From NCBI GenBank assembly GCA_903860855.1, contig CAIOSF010000099.1, positions 1-9,438 of the forward strand: a stretch of DNA of 9,438 bases, read 5' to 3'. The translations under genes and the position numbers were made by a program. Shown here piece by piece: positions 1 through 6,354 of this stretch. Position 1 is the first letter of the stretch. Each line of letters starts with the position of its first letter. The notes below the pieces were generated by a model that was given only the letters and a program-made list of their open reading frames with translations, was not told the DNA's origin and ran no database searches. This stretch comes from an uncultured Alphaproteobacteria bacterium (lineage in GTDB: Bacteria; Pseudomonadota; Alphaproteobacteria; Rickettsiales; Midichloriaceae).

Positions 1-818
1 ATCTGATGAGCGATCCCAACTAAGCCTATAAATCTCTGGCCTGATATATTAGTTGAGTTTACCTTTAGCTTGACCACACAAATCTTATAACCATTACAAG
101 TCACATTGACTGAATCTGCAAAGAAGCATGACTTAAAAATTGGGAATGGTGTTGCTATTTTAGACTTGAGCAAGATCAACTTATCATGATCATAATCATC
201 GTCTATCACAATTATCTTATCCGCCCTTTTACAAGCCAAACCCATTGGCTCTCTCAACATACCAGCAGGAAAAATAAGTCCATTTCCTATCCCTATACTG
301 TTGGTAAAAACACAAATGACTTTATCCTTATATAATTCAAAATTTTGCATACCATCATCCATAATAACCACTTTAGCTCCATCCTTAACTGCCTTATCAG
401 CTGCTAAATAACGATTTGCCGATATATATGTTGACATCTCTTCAGCGAGTAGCAAAGCTTCATCTCCTACATCTTCCTCTGTATGGAGAGCATGATCAAC
501 TTTTACTACGCTATTTTTGTTGCTGAGCTTTCCACCATAGCCTCTCAAAATAAAAGCGGCTGGTAGATCCAATCTATGCCTTATATACCTACCTAATGCT
601 AGGGCCGTAGGAGTTTTGCCCCCTCCTCCTGTTATAGCATTACCTATACAAATTACAAAACCATTAACTTTTTTCGTCTTTGCTTTTTGGTATGACGATT
701 TGATAGAATAGCCAATAAAATATACGATACTAAGGGGCAGTAGAAACCAAGTCATTAGCCTTGATGCTATTGCACGTGATTTTTGGATTTTTATCCATGT
801 TTCAAATATAAATCTCAT
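1..818 (-). CDS. lpxK: Tetraacyldisaccharide 4'-kinase LpxK (C-terminus beyond window)
   Basis: LpxK phosphorylates the 4' position of the lipid A disaccharide precursor at the inner membrane, late in the Raetz pathway. The first 272 codons are visible; the remaining C-terminal part lies beyond position 1. Residues 1-40 contain a hydrophobic membrane-anchoring stretch (about 22-38). A P-loop follows at about 59-70 (GNAITGGGGKTP, the LpxK form of Walker A). Then come LRGYGGK (91-97), EEDVGDEALLLA (114-125) and the family signature DDGMQNFE (154-161), followed by GNGLIFPAGMLREP. The last visible residues, RFIGLVGIAHQ, match the usual FxGIA region. The ATG at 818 is preferred because an AAAGAG lies about 12 bases upstream; an in-frame GTG seven codons earlier has no ribosome binding site. 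The gene diverges from motA, and its 5' leader overlaps a dispersed repeat. The family assignment is firm. Confidence 0.93.
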   Translation of the reverse strand, partial: MRFIFETWIKIQKSRAIASRLMTWFLLPLSIVYFIGYSIKSSYQKAKTKKVNGFVICIGNAITGGGGKTPTALALGRYIRHRLDLPAAFILRGYGGKLSNKNSVVKVDHALHTEEDVGDEALLLAEEMSTYISANRYLAADKAVKDGAKVVIMDDGMQNFELYKDKVICVFTNSIGIGNGLIFPAGMLREPMGLACKRADKIIVIDDDYDHDKLILLKSKIATPFPIFKSCFFADSVNVTCNGYKICVVKLKVNSTNISGQRFIGLVGIAHQ

Positions 819-835
819 TTTATTTAAATGCTCTT

Positions 836-930
836 TCACTTTTTGCTGGTTGTGCTGTTGAATTTCACTTCACCTTTGACTTGCGTCCATTTCATGTGAG
901 CTTATCCATTGTGTTTAGGAACTGGTGTAC
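836..930 (-). repeat. MITE-like dispersed repeat, copy A
   Basis: Read on the minus strand, this segment begins with a terminal-repeat-like GTACACCAGTTCC (revcomp of 918-930). About 20 extra bases follow, then the core ACATGAAATGGACGCAAGTC and AAAGGTGAAG. The core is nearly identical to copy C (7606-7689), and its first bases match copy B (4841-4948). The second terminal repeat is not recognisable, so the copy is degenerate or truncated at the lpxK side. A 19-residue mini-frame (MKWTQVKGEVKFNSTTSKK, 895 down to 836) ends 17 bases before the lpxK start codon. The sequence similarity was seen directly. Calling it a MITE is inference, because only one end has a clear terminal repeat here. Confidence 0.6.
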
Positions 931-979
931 CGTACCCTTCCTCATTGTTTTATCTGGGCATTGGTGTCACTATTATATA

Positions 980-1120
980 ATGGTAGATAGAGAAATAGCA
1001 TATAGAAAGTTAAGAAATGAACATCTTGCAAAAAAAATATGCAAAAAGCCATTGAGTATAGTATATGCACTCAAAATCTATAAGAAATACCCAAACTTAA
1101 TTAATCAAATTTTCATATAA
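980..1120 (+). CDS. Doubtful small open frame, 46 codons
   Basis: An open frame beginning at ATG 980 encodes a lysine-rich, 46-residue peptide (MVDREIAYRKLRNEHLAKK...). It remains open upstream to a TTG at 881, but that extension runs through the dispersed repeat and gives an unconvincing sequence. There is no Shine-Dalgarno sequence, and the ATG overlaps a perfect TATAAT box (976-981), which argues against translation from there. I recognise no family. It could be a real small basic protein, the remnant of a gene, or chance in AT-rich DNA. Confidence 0.2.
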   Translation: MVDREIAYRKLRNEHLAKKICKKPLSIVYALKIYKKYPNLINQIFI

Positions 1121-1165
1121 ACCTCAATTCTAGAGTTAGACCTTCTGATCATTTCTAAAAAGTAC

Positions 1166-1193
1166 TTGCTTAAAGGCAGTGCCAGTCTACAAT
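1166..1193 (+). promoter_or_regulatory. Candidate sigma-70-type promoter of motA-motB
   Basis: TTGCTT (1166-1171) and TACAAT (1188-1193) are separated by 16 bases and lie about 50 bases before the motA ATG. This is the best promoter-like pair in the divergent spacer. I see no sigma-28-type (TAAA...GCCGATAA) sequence, so the stator genes may be under housekeeping rather than late flagellar control. It is prediction from sequence only. Confidence 0.5.
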
Positions 1194-1241
1194 GATTGGA
1201 GAATGTTTGCTTTTTAAACAATACAGCAAAAAGAGATCCTG

Positions 1242-2087
1242 ATGTTTCGTACCGGTGTTTTTATTACGTTTTTCGCTATCCTAGTAGGTTTTTTGGTAGG
1301 CGGCGGTAGGCTTGGCATACTGTTCCAATTTACTGAGTGGATGATCATCTTGGGCTGTGCTTCTGGTAATTTTATCGTAGCCAATCCGAAGTTTTTACTA
1401 AAATCAGCCTTTCTCAGTATCAAAAAAACCAAGAAACAGGTACCCTATACTAAGGCCGACTACCTCCAGCTTCTAAACTTTATGTTCAATTTTTTTAAGC
1501 ACTCAAATGCAAGTAGCTTAGCTGAACTTGAATCTCATATTGAAAATCCGAAGCAGAGTGAACTATTTCAGAGGAATCCAGTATTATTAATGCATGAAGA
1601 TGCTCTCACATTCTTTTGCGACTATTTTCGTATCATAACCCTTGGTTTCGATGAAAGTCATGAAATAGACAACATGATGGAGCATGCGCTGAACGAGAAG
1701 AGAATAAGCCTAAGATTGAATTCAGAGGCATTTATAAGACTCGGCGATGCCATGCCAGCCATTGGTATCATAGCCGCTGTTTTGGGGGTTATTACAGCTA
1801 TGGGAGCAGTTGATTCCTCTCCAGCAGTACTTGGAGCAAAGGTTGCATCAGCTATGACCGGCACATTTGCCGGGGTTATGCTATCGTATTGCGTAGTCAC
1901 ACCTCTAGGACAGTTCCTGGAGAAATATGAAGACAGAGAAATAAAATTTTTGGAATGTATCAAAATAGCGATCATATCGTATATGAACGGCTATCCTCCC
2001 TCTATATCAGTCGAATTCGCTAGACAAGGAGTACCGATTGAAAGCCAACCCACCTTCTACGAACTGGAAGGAGTTTTGCATAGCTAA
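1242..2087 (+). CDS. motA: Flagellar motor stator protein MotA
   Basis: MotA forms the stator ring around MotB in the inner membrane and converts ion flow into torque on FliG of the flagellar rotor. The 281-residue length is normal for the family. Hydrophobic segments lie at about 4-22, 30-48, 170-190 and 202-222, giving the four-helix MotA layout with a large cytoplasmic loop between helices 2 and 3. The conserved prolines expected near helices 3 and 4 are present as P172 (DAMPAIGIIAAVLGVI) and P221 (VVTPLGQFLE). The charged loop (about 150-166, NEKRISLRLNSEAFIRLGD) is where the FliG-contacting residues lie in characterised MotA. AAAGAGATCCTG just before ATG 1242 supplies a ribosome binding site. 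motB follows 27 bases later, so the two are probably co-transcribed. No frameshift or missing key residue was seen. Confidence 0.95.
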   Translation: MFRTGVFITFFAILVGFLVGGGRLGILFQFTEWMIILGCASGNFIVANPKFLLKSAFLSIKKTKKQVPYTKADYLQLLNFMFNFFKHSNASSLAELESHIENPKQSELFQRNPVLLMHEDALTFFCDYFRIITLGFDESHEIDNMMEHALNEKRISLRLNSEAFIRLGDAMPAIGIIAAVLGVITAMGAVDSSPAVLGAKVASAMTGTFAGVMLSYCVVTPLGQFLEKYEDREIKFLECIKIAIISYMNGYPPSISVEFARQGVPIESQPTFYELEGVLHS

Positions 2088-2114
2088 GTTGTTAGTAGTT
2101 AGGATATTTACATT

Positions 2115-3041
2115 ATGAAAAATGATCGCAATAAAGCTACGCCAATTATAATTAAGCGGGTAGTTAGTGGAAGAAGCCATAGTGCTCATGGTGGCTCATG
2201 GAAAGTAGCTTATGCTGACTTTGTTACAGCTATGATGGCATTCTTTCTATTGTTGTGGTTGTTAAATTCTGTACCGACTCCTAAACTTAAGAGTATAGCA
2301 GCATATTTCGAACCAACCATAGGAATGTTGAATAAGAGCGGCGAAAATAGCGATGATGGCAACCAAAAAAGCGAAAGCAAAGATCAGGTTGATAGCAAGG
2401 GAAGTAACGTTAAAGGATTTGTTTATGGTGTCCCTCAAACGGGCCAAGTTATATCTACAGCCCAACAGGGGGTGACCAAGGAGGAAGAGCTGCAGGAGAC
2501 AGAGAACTTTAACCTTTTTGAATCAGAAATTAAGAAGGTTATGAGTGCCGACTCAAGTCTGAGTAGCATGAAAGACAACATTCAATTTGAGCAGACCCCT
2601 GAGGGACTATTAATCAATATAACTGATAAAAACAATACGATGATGTTCGATCAGGGTACTGCTAATCTTAAACCTTACGCAAAATCGATCCTGATAAAAA
2701 TCGCCGACATGATAAAATTTGCACCAAACTTTATTGTGGTAAATGGCTATACTGATAAAACCAATGAAGATCCACTAGCAAACTATACAAATTGGAATTT
2801 ATCGGCAGATAGGGCCAACTCGTCTCGTCATTTCCTTGTAAACAACGGTATGGCACCAGAAAAAATAGCAAGAGTCAGCGGTTATGCCGATGCAAATCCC
2901 CTCGTGCCAGAAAATCCATATGATCCTAGGAATCGCCGCATATCGATTCTGCTGCTACGCAATTCCATTGCTCCATCTTATAAAGTAGCGATCACAAAGG
3001 ATCTTGGAACATTATCTGCAAGCCCAAGCAAAACCCAATAG
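2115..3041 (+). CDS. motB: Flagellar motor stator protein MotB
   Basis: MotB is the peptidoglycan-anchored, ion-conducting partner of MotA. A short basic cytoplasmic N-terminus (1-30) leads into a single membrane helix (about 31-52, VAYADFVTAMMAFFLLLWLL). This contains D35, the equivalent of the proton-binding Asp32 of E. coli MotB, and the absence of a polar sodium-type signature is compatible with proton drive. A plug-like amphipathic stretch follows (about 55-72), then a low-complexity, charged periplasmic linker (about 73-135). The OmpA/MotB peptidoglycan-binding domain spans about 163-283, with NWNLSADRA (227-235), SGYAD (255-259) and NRRISILLLR (273-282). TAGGAT about 10 bases before the ATG provides a binding site. 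The protein is 308 residues and intact. No convincing terminator hairpin with a T-run follows it. Confidence 0.95.
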   Translation: MKNDRNKATPIIIKRVVSGRSHSAHGGSWKVAYADFVTAMMAFFLLLWLLNSVPTPKLKSIAAYFEPTIGMLNKSGENSDDGNQKSESKDQVDSKGSNVKGFVYGVPQTGQVISTAQQGVTKEEELQETENFNLFESEIKKVMSADSSLSSMKDNIQFEQTPEGLLINITDKNNTMMFDQGTANLKPYAKSILIKIADMIKFAPNFIVVNGYTDKTNEDPLANYTNWNLSADRANSSRHFLVNNGMAPEKIARVSGYADANPLVPENPYDPRNRRISILLLRNSIAPSYKVAITKDLGTLSASPSKTQ

Positions 3042-3411
3042 GTGAAGGGTGGTCTCTTCAGTGATTGGGCCTAAATCAATACACTATTAAATAAAGCAAT
3101 TTTGCCTTTTTGGCATTTGTGTGCTAACATCCCCAACAGGAGCGTTAAACCTTTCTATATAGGTGTTTTCAGTAAAGTTCGCAGAGCGAGCCGAGATGGC
3201 CCTATTTTAGTAGATTAAGTTGATGACTGTGCGGGGCGATGACTCCCAGGGTACTATGACTCGGGCATCATCAAAGATATTAACAGGAGTGATACCAGTG
3301 CCCAAGTGCAGTGCAAAAAGCGAAGTCATAAGTACGAGATCAAGGCACCTGAAAAATGATGTAAGAATCAGTTGAAATAACCACTATAATATAAACTAAA
3401 TACTTGGTGAC
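3042..3411. other. Intergenic region between motB and aroK
   Basis: This 370-base stretch has no convincing gene. A 50-codon frame (ATG 3223, stop TGA 3373-3375; MTVRGDDSQGTMTRASSK...) lacks a ribosome binding site and resembles no family I know. It contains GTGATACCAGTGCCC (3289-3303), which matches 13 of 15 bases of a terminal repeat of the dispersed repeat family (copy C, 7606-7620), so the stretch may include an eroded repeat. Short hairpins near 3060-3110 are weak and lack a T-run. Confidence 0.55.
3385..3390 (+). promoter_or_regulatory. Candidate -10 box upstream of aroK
   Basis: A perfect TATAAT lies 21 bases before the aroK start codon. No good -35 hexamer is found 16-18 bases upstream (TAAGAA or similar). 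A TTGAAA at 3372-3377 is too close to pair with it. If used, the leader would be very short. It is weak evidence for the start of the aroK-nnrD transcript. Confidence 0.35.
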
Positions 3412-3954
3412 ATGAGAGAATTTATAACCAAACCTATAGTTTTCATCGGTATGATGGGTAGCGGCAAGAGCACCATAGGTAAAAGACTCGCCCGCAAATT
3501 GAACCTACAATTTTATGATAGTGACAAAGTCATAGAAGAGAGAGAAGGCTTGAGTATCGTAGATATATATGATTTCAAAGGAGAAGAGTACTTTCGCAAT
3601 AAAGAGTACGACATTGTCAAAGAAATTCTCGGATATGGAACGGTTATTTTGTCAACCGGAGGCAGCACCTTCTTAAATGATGAGCTGCGTGGAATTATAA
3701 AGGAAAAAGCTATTTCGATCTGGTTATATGCAGATATTGATATTCTGTATAGCAGAGTAATACGGCGCAATACCAGACCAGAATTAAATAGCTATGCTGG
3801 CGATAAGAAAGAAATCCTACAAAAACTTATGGATGAAAGATATCCGATCTATTCCCAGGCTGATATTACGGTTGAGAGCAAAGATTTTGATGTTCATTAT
3901 ATAGTCGATACCGTTATGGCCCGCCTGCGTAAATACGTTACACCAAGCCCATGA
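3412..3954 (+). CDS. aroK: Shikimate kinase
   Basis: This cytoplasmic enzyme transfers phosphate from ATP to the 3-hydroxyl of shikimate, the fifth step of chorismate and aromatic amino acid synthesis. At 180 residues it has the usual length. Walker A is GMMGSGKST (13-21). The shikimate-binding DSD (36-38) corresponds to Asp34 of characterised enzymes, and R62 in the YFR motif corresponds to Arg58. The glycine motif reads STGGST (81-86), where many enzymes have STGGG; the third glycine is serine here. The lid region carries RRNTRPEL (118-125), and ERYPIYSQAD (142-151) contains the substrate-binding arginine. The ATG at 3412 has only a poor upstream GGTGA. nnrD starts 26 bases after the stop with a good binding site, so the two are probably co-transcribed. 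In many proteobacteria aroK is followed by aroB; no aroB is present here. Confidence 0.93.
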   Translation: MREFITKPIVFIGMMGSGKSTIGKRLARKLNLQFYDSDKVIEEREGLSIVDIYDFKGEEYFRNKEYDIVKEILGYGTVILSTGGSTFLNDELRGIIKEKAISIWLYADIDILYSRVIRRNTRPELNSYAGDKKEILQKLMDERYPIYSQADITVESKDFDVHYIVDTVMARLRKYVTPSP

Positions 3955-3980
3955 TAAAACCATGAGGAGAACGATTTATC

Positions 3981-4820
3981 ATGAACCTAGAAGAAGCAGC
4001 TTCACTTCTACCCAAGAGGGATCCAAATAGCCATAAAGGCCAGAACGGAAGAGTGGTTGTTGTCGGTGGCTGTAGAGGCTATTATGGTGCTCCGATAATA
4101 GCGGGGTTAGCCGCAGAAAAGAGTGGGGTAGACGCAGTCACACTATTCTTACCACCTTCACATGTAGAGGCAGCGAAAGGATATTCTCTGAACTTTTTCA
4201 TCAAGCCTATGATGTTTGATGAAATTGGCTTATATGATGTTAAAGCCATACACGATGCCGTCGATGCGGCTGATGTCCTACTTATAGGCAATGGCTTGGG
4301 GGTGGGATTTGATGTAAAAAAAACAGTATTGAGCATTTTATGCGGAATAGAGAAGCGTAAGCCAGTTGTAATAGATGCTCAAGCCATTCTGCCAGAGATT
4401 TTAGAAATATATAAACCAAATGAACATAATTGGATTATTACACCTCATAAGACAGAAATGATGAGGTTATCTGGTATGCCCGGTATAATTGACGAGCTGA
4501 TAGAGTGGGCTCTCTCCAAGAAGTTAGTTATTTGCCTAAAGGGAAAGGTAGATCATATCATTGATGGTAGGAATGGTGTAACCTACGACAATGAAACCGG
4601 TACCCCCTATATGAGCGTTGGAGGTACTGGTGATGCTCTAGCTGGCATAATCTCTGCTTATATAAGCACGGGCATGGATATGGTGACAGCCGCACGCTTG
4701 GCAACGTTTCTATGGGGATTATGCGGCCAAAGAATCGATGGAGCCGTCATAACCTATGATATGCTCAATATATGGCCCGATCTCGTCAAAGAATTGTACC
4801 GGCACCATCTTTCGACCTAG
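3981..4820 (+). CDS. nnrD: ADP/ATP-dependent NAD(P)H-hydrate dehydratase (YjeF C-terminal domain type)
   Basis: This repair enzyme dehydrates damaged NAD(P)H (the S-hydrate) back to NAD(P)H using a nucleoside phosphate. At 279 residues it corresponds to the stand-alone, carbohydrate-kinase-like domain; the N-terminal epimerase domain that is often fused to it (NnrE) is absent. Visible motifs are GQNGRVVVVGG (20-30), YYGAPIIAGLAAEKSG (34-49), the nucleotide-site region LLIGNGLGVG (100-109), IITPHKTEMMRLSG (152-165), CLKGKVDHIIDG (185-196) and the signature VGGTGDALAGII (213-224), whose Asp218 is the expected catalytic base. GAGGAGAACG shortly before ATG 3981 is a strong ribosome binding site. 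The gene follows aroK closely. Its last bases border the repeat and insertion-sequence region. The alternative is another ribokinase-fold enzyme, but the motifs fit this family best. Confidence 0.88.
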   Translation: MNLEEAASLLPKRDPNSHKGQNGRVVVVGGCRGYYGAPIIAGLAAEKSGVDAVTLFLPPSHVEAAKGYSLNFFIKPMMFDEIGLYDVKAIHDAVDAADVLLIGNGLGVGFDVKKTVLSILCGIEKRKPVVIDAQAILPEILEIYKPNEHNWIITPHKTEMMRLSGMPGIIDELIEWALSKKLVICLKGKVDHIIDGRNGVTYDNETGTPYMSVGGTGDALAGIISAYISTGMDMVTAARLATFLWGLCGQRIDGAVITYDMLNIWPDLVKELYRHHLST

Positions 4821-4840
4821 CTGAAGACCAGGTCAACCAA

Positions 4841-4948
4841 GGCATACCAATTTCCTACATGAAATGGACGGAGTCTAACGCAATAGACGAGCTGGAAGCG
4901 AAGTCAAACCGAAGGCGAAGCAGCAGTAGTTAAAAGCGGAAACTGGTA
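4841..4948 (+). repeat. MITE-like dispersed repeat, copy B (interrupted by IS630 element)
   Basis: The left end reads GGCATACCAATTTCC (4841-4855). The right end reads GGAAACTGGTA and continues as TAAC after the IS630 element (5560-5563). The two ends are imperfect inverted repeats of each other. Between them is the core ACATGAAATGGACG, a variable charged-codon stretch and GCAGTAGTTAAAAGCGG. Copy C has closely similar parts in the same order. Within it a mini-frame starts at ATG 4859 and stops at 4933. The ends and core were compared by eye; an exact boundary needs more copies. Confidence 0.65.
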
Positions 4949-5557
4949 TACTTAAACGCATTGAAGCAAGGAGTAATATGTGCTAAATAGTGTGCATGGC
5001 ATTGATCGGGGATGATAACATAGCATGGCGAGAGCATACAGCAAGGACTACTTTAAAGGCAATTGCCGATATCCCTAAGGAAAACTTGGTATATATTGAT
5101 GAGTCAGGAATAACTAAGCTGATTTATAGGGAAAGTGGTTACGCTAAAAGAGGTGAGAAGATTATCGGCAAAATATCTGGTAAAAGGTTTATAGGCGAAA
5201 ATTTCATCGCTGCTCAAGTTGGCAAAAAGATCATAGCTCCTGGCTGTTATCGAGGTTCATGCGATGCCAATACCTTTAATACTTGGCTTAGAGTACTTTC
5301 TAATCCCTCAACTCAAACCAGGACAAGTGGTGGTTATGGATAACGCTTCTTTTCATAAATCTCCAAAAACTGAGGCTTTATTAAAAAAGGTAAGTTGTCG
5401 ATTATTATATCTACCTCCGTACTCACCACAATTAAACCCAATTGAAAAATTTTGGGCTAATTTTAAGAGAATTATTAGAAATACTTTACATCTTTTTGAT
5501 AATCTCTGTGATTGTATCTGTAATACTTTTAACTCCTTATCTCAATGCGCTTGAGTA
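4949..5557 (+). mobile_element. Shortened IS630-family insertion sequence with terminal inverted repeats and TA duplication
   Basis: The ends are inverted repeats: TACTTAAACGCATTGA on the left (4949-4964), and on the right (5542-5557) a sequence whose reverse complement is TACTCAAGCGCATTGA, 14 of 16 identical. A TA flanks each side (4947-4948 and 5558-5559), as expected for IS630/Tc1-mariner transposition. At 609 bp it is well below the roughly 1.1 kb of complete IS630 elements. An AAGGAG binding site and ATG (4978) follow the left end, but that frame stops after two codons. The missing region corresponds to the DNA-binding N-terminus of the transposase. Removing the element and one TA restores an end sequence (CTGGTATAACA) identical to that of repeat copy C. 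Confidence 0.8.
4990..5554 (+). pseudogene. IS630-family transposase, N-terminally deleted and frameshifted
   Basis: IS630 transposases cut and paste at TA targets through a DD34E catalytic triad in an RNase H fold. All three acidic residues are present: D in VYIDESG (5098-5100), D in VVVMDNASFHKS (5339-5341), and E in NPIEKFWANFK (5444-5446), with D-to-E spacing as in the family. However, the helix-turn-helix N-terminus (normally over 100 residues) is missing. The frame also changes between NTWL (ending near 5289) and EYFLIPQLKPGQ. An extra A in CTTAGAG (about 5287-5292) accounts for this +1 shift. The second frame's stop (5552-5554) lies inside the right terminal repeat. The product is almost certainly inactive. 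A programmed frameshift is unlikely because there is no slippery sequence at the junction. Confidence 0.85.
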
Positions 5558-5607
5558 TATAACAAGCAGAGCCTTATATAACCCAAACTATGGACAATCC
5601 GTCCTTA

Positions 5608-6190
5608 TTAGTCAATATACCAGCCATTTATCACGGATAAATCCTCAATAGAAGGTTTTTTAGGATTGAGTTGATAGGCCACGATCGAGGCGATAAGATG
5701 AACAAAGGCATTTTCTGGTGATCTATGGTGAGTATGCCATAATCCGTCAAATGAAAGAGACAAATACACACACTTAATGTCGTATAATCAACAAATTGCA
5801 TGCCAGTGGCCTTTCCTTTAATAAATTGAAATGGGTACATTAAAACAGGCAATGTTCTCTTCATTAAAACTAAAAATCTATCATAATGAGGTATTTTATT
5901 GAAATCACCAAAGTGCCTAGATTATATATACTCATAGTAGCATTTAAAACATAAAAACTTCTTTTCCTGATATCCCAGCAGTACAGTCACGATCTCGCTC
6001 AAACCCAGATTTGTTGCCATGTTTTACTGCACCTACGGCTTGTCTACTTTGTTTCTTGTCTTTTTGCTCCGATCATTACCCTTCTTTTTTTCCTTGCTTT
6101 TGCACTCCTCCCAAAATGGTATGAAGCCCTTACAATTCAGTTTATCCGCTCATGCCTTTGCATTCGCAGCATAACAAAAAGTTCGACTTC
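5608..6190 (-). pseudogene. IS982-family transposase remnant with internal deletion
   Basis: Read on the minus strand, the pieces occur in IS982 order. First is GFIPFWEECKSKEKKKG with a basic linker (about 6130-6030). Then comes ATNLGLSEIVTVLLGYQ (from ATG 6020), an in-frame TAA, and RHFGDFNKIPHYDRFL. KGKATGMQFVDYTTLSVC follows, which contains the first catalytic aspartate. The sequence then jumps, with a frame change near 5758-5770, directly to the C-terminal HHRSPENAFVHLIASIVAYQ and LNPKKPSIEDL, ending at TAA 5608-5610. The middle of the enzyme, which would carry the other catalytic residues, is deleted. A complete member has around 290 residues. The upstream part also contains stop codons and a probable frame change. 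The family call rests on recognised motifs; the 5' limit is approximate and the terminal repeats were not firmly identified. Confidence 0.72.
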
Positions 6191-6354
6191 TCTATTGCAT
6201 TTCTGTGGAATCTATAGTTATGGTGGTATGGACTTTGGTTAGTATCCAGCTCAAATACCACCAACAGATGTGAAATGCAAATTCTTCTATATCGCCGGTA
6301 GATAGTCGTCTGTTGTTTTGGTTGTTTCGCCCATACTTATCCATAGTTGGTGTT

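Larger units (their letters stand above)
819..1241. other. Divergent intergenic region between lpxK and motA
   Basis: This 423-base spacer separates two divergently read genes. Its left third (about 836-930) is a copy of the dispersed repeat described separately. The middle holds a weak 46-codon frame, and a motA promoter candidate lies at 1166-1193. A perfect TATAAT occurs at 976-981, but I see no matching -35 box at a suitable distance. No tRNA, terminator or further gene could be recognised. Confidence 0.7.

Noticed and set aside
976..981. Perfect TATAAT as a promoter in the lpxK-motA spacer
   Set aside because: No -35 box at 16-18 bases. The sequence TTGCTT...TACAAT closer to motA is a better candidate, so it is noted only within the spacer entry.
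1658..1975. Long minus-strand open frame opposite motA, and similar antisense frames at 1214-1432, 2007-2189, 2262-2465, 3513-3770 and 4082-4336
   Set aside because: They lie wholly or mostly antisense to clear genes, have no binding sites and show no recognisable family.
3050..3115. Rho-independent terminator after motB
   Set aside because: The possible stems (TGCC with GGCA; AGTGATTG with CAATACACT) are short or bulged and are not followed by a T-run.
4859..4933. The repeat mini-peptide as a CsbD-like stress protein
   Set aside because: The resemblance is limited to a few residues (VKGAVKEAV-like), the copies differ in length and frame, and one has a stop at codon 3.
5285..5345. Programmed ribosomal frameshift joining the two IS630 frames
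   Set aside because: The junction has no slippery heptamer. One extra base in CTTAGAG explains the change, and the N-terminal domain is missing anyway.
5576..6241. Terminal inverted repeats of the IS982 remnant (TAACCCAAACT near 5576 against a TAACCAAAGT complement near 6240)
   Set aside because: Only about nine bases agree with a gap, which is too weak to set element borders.
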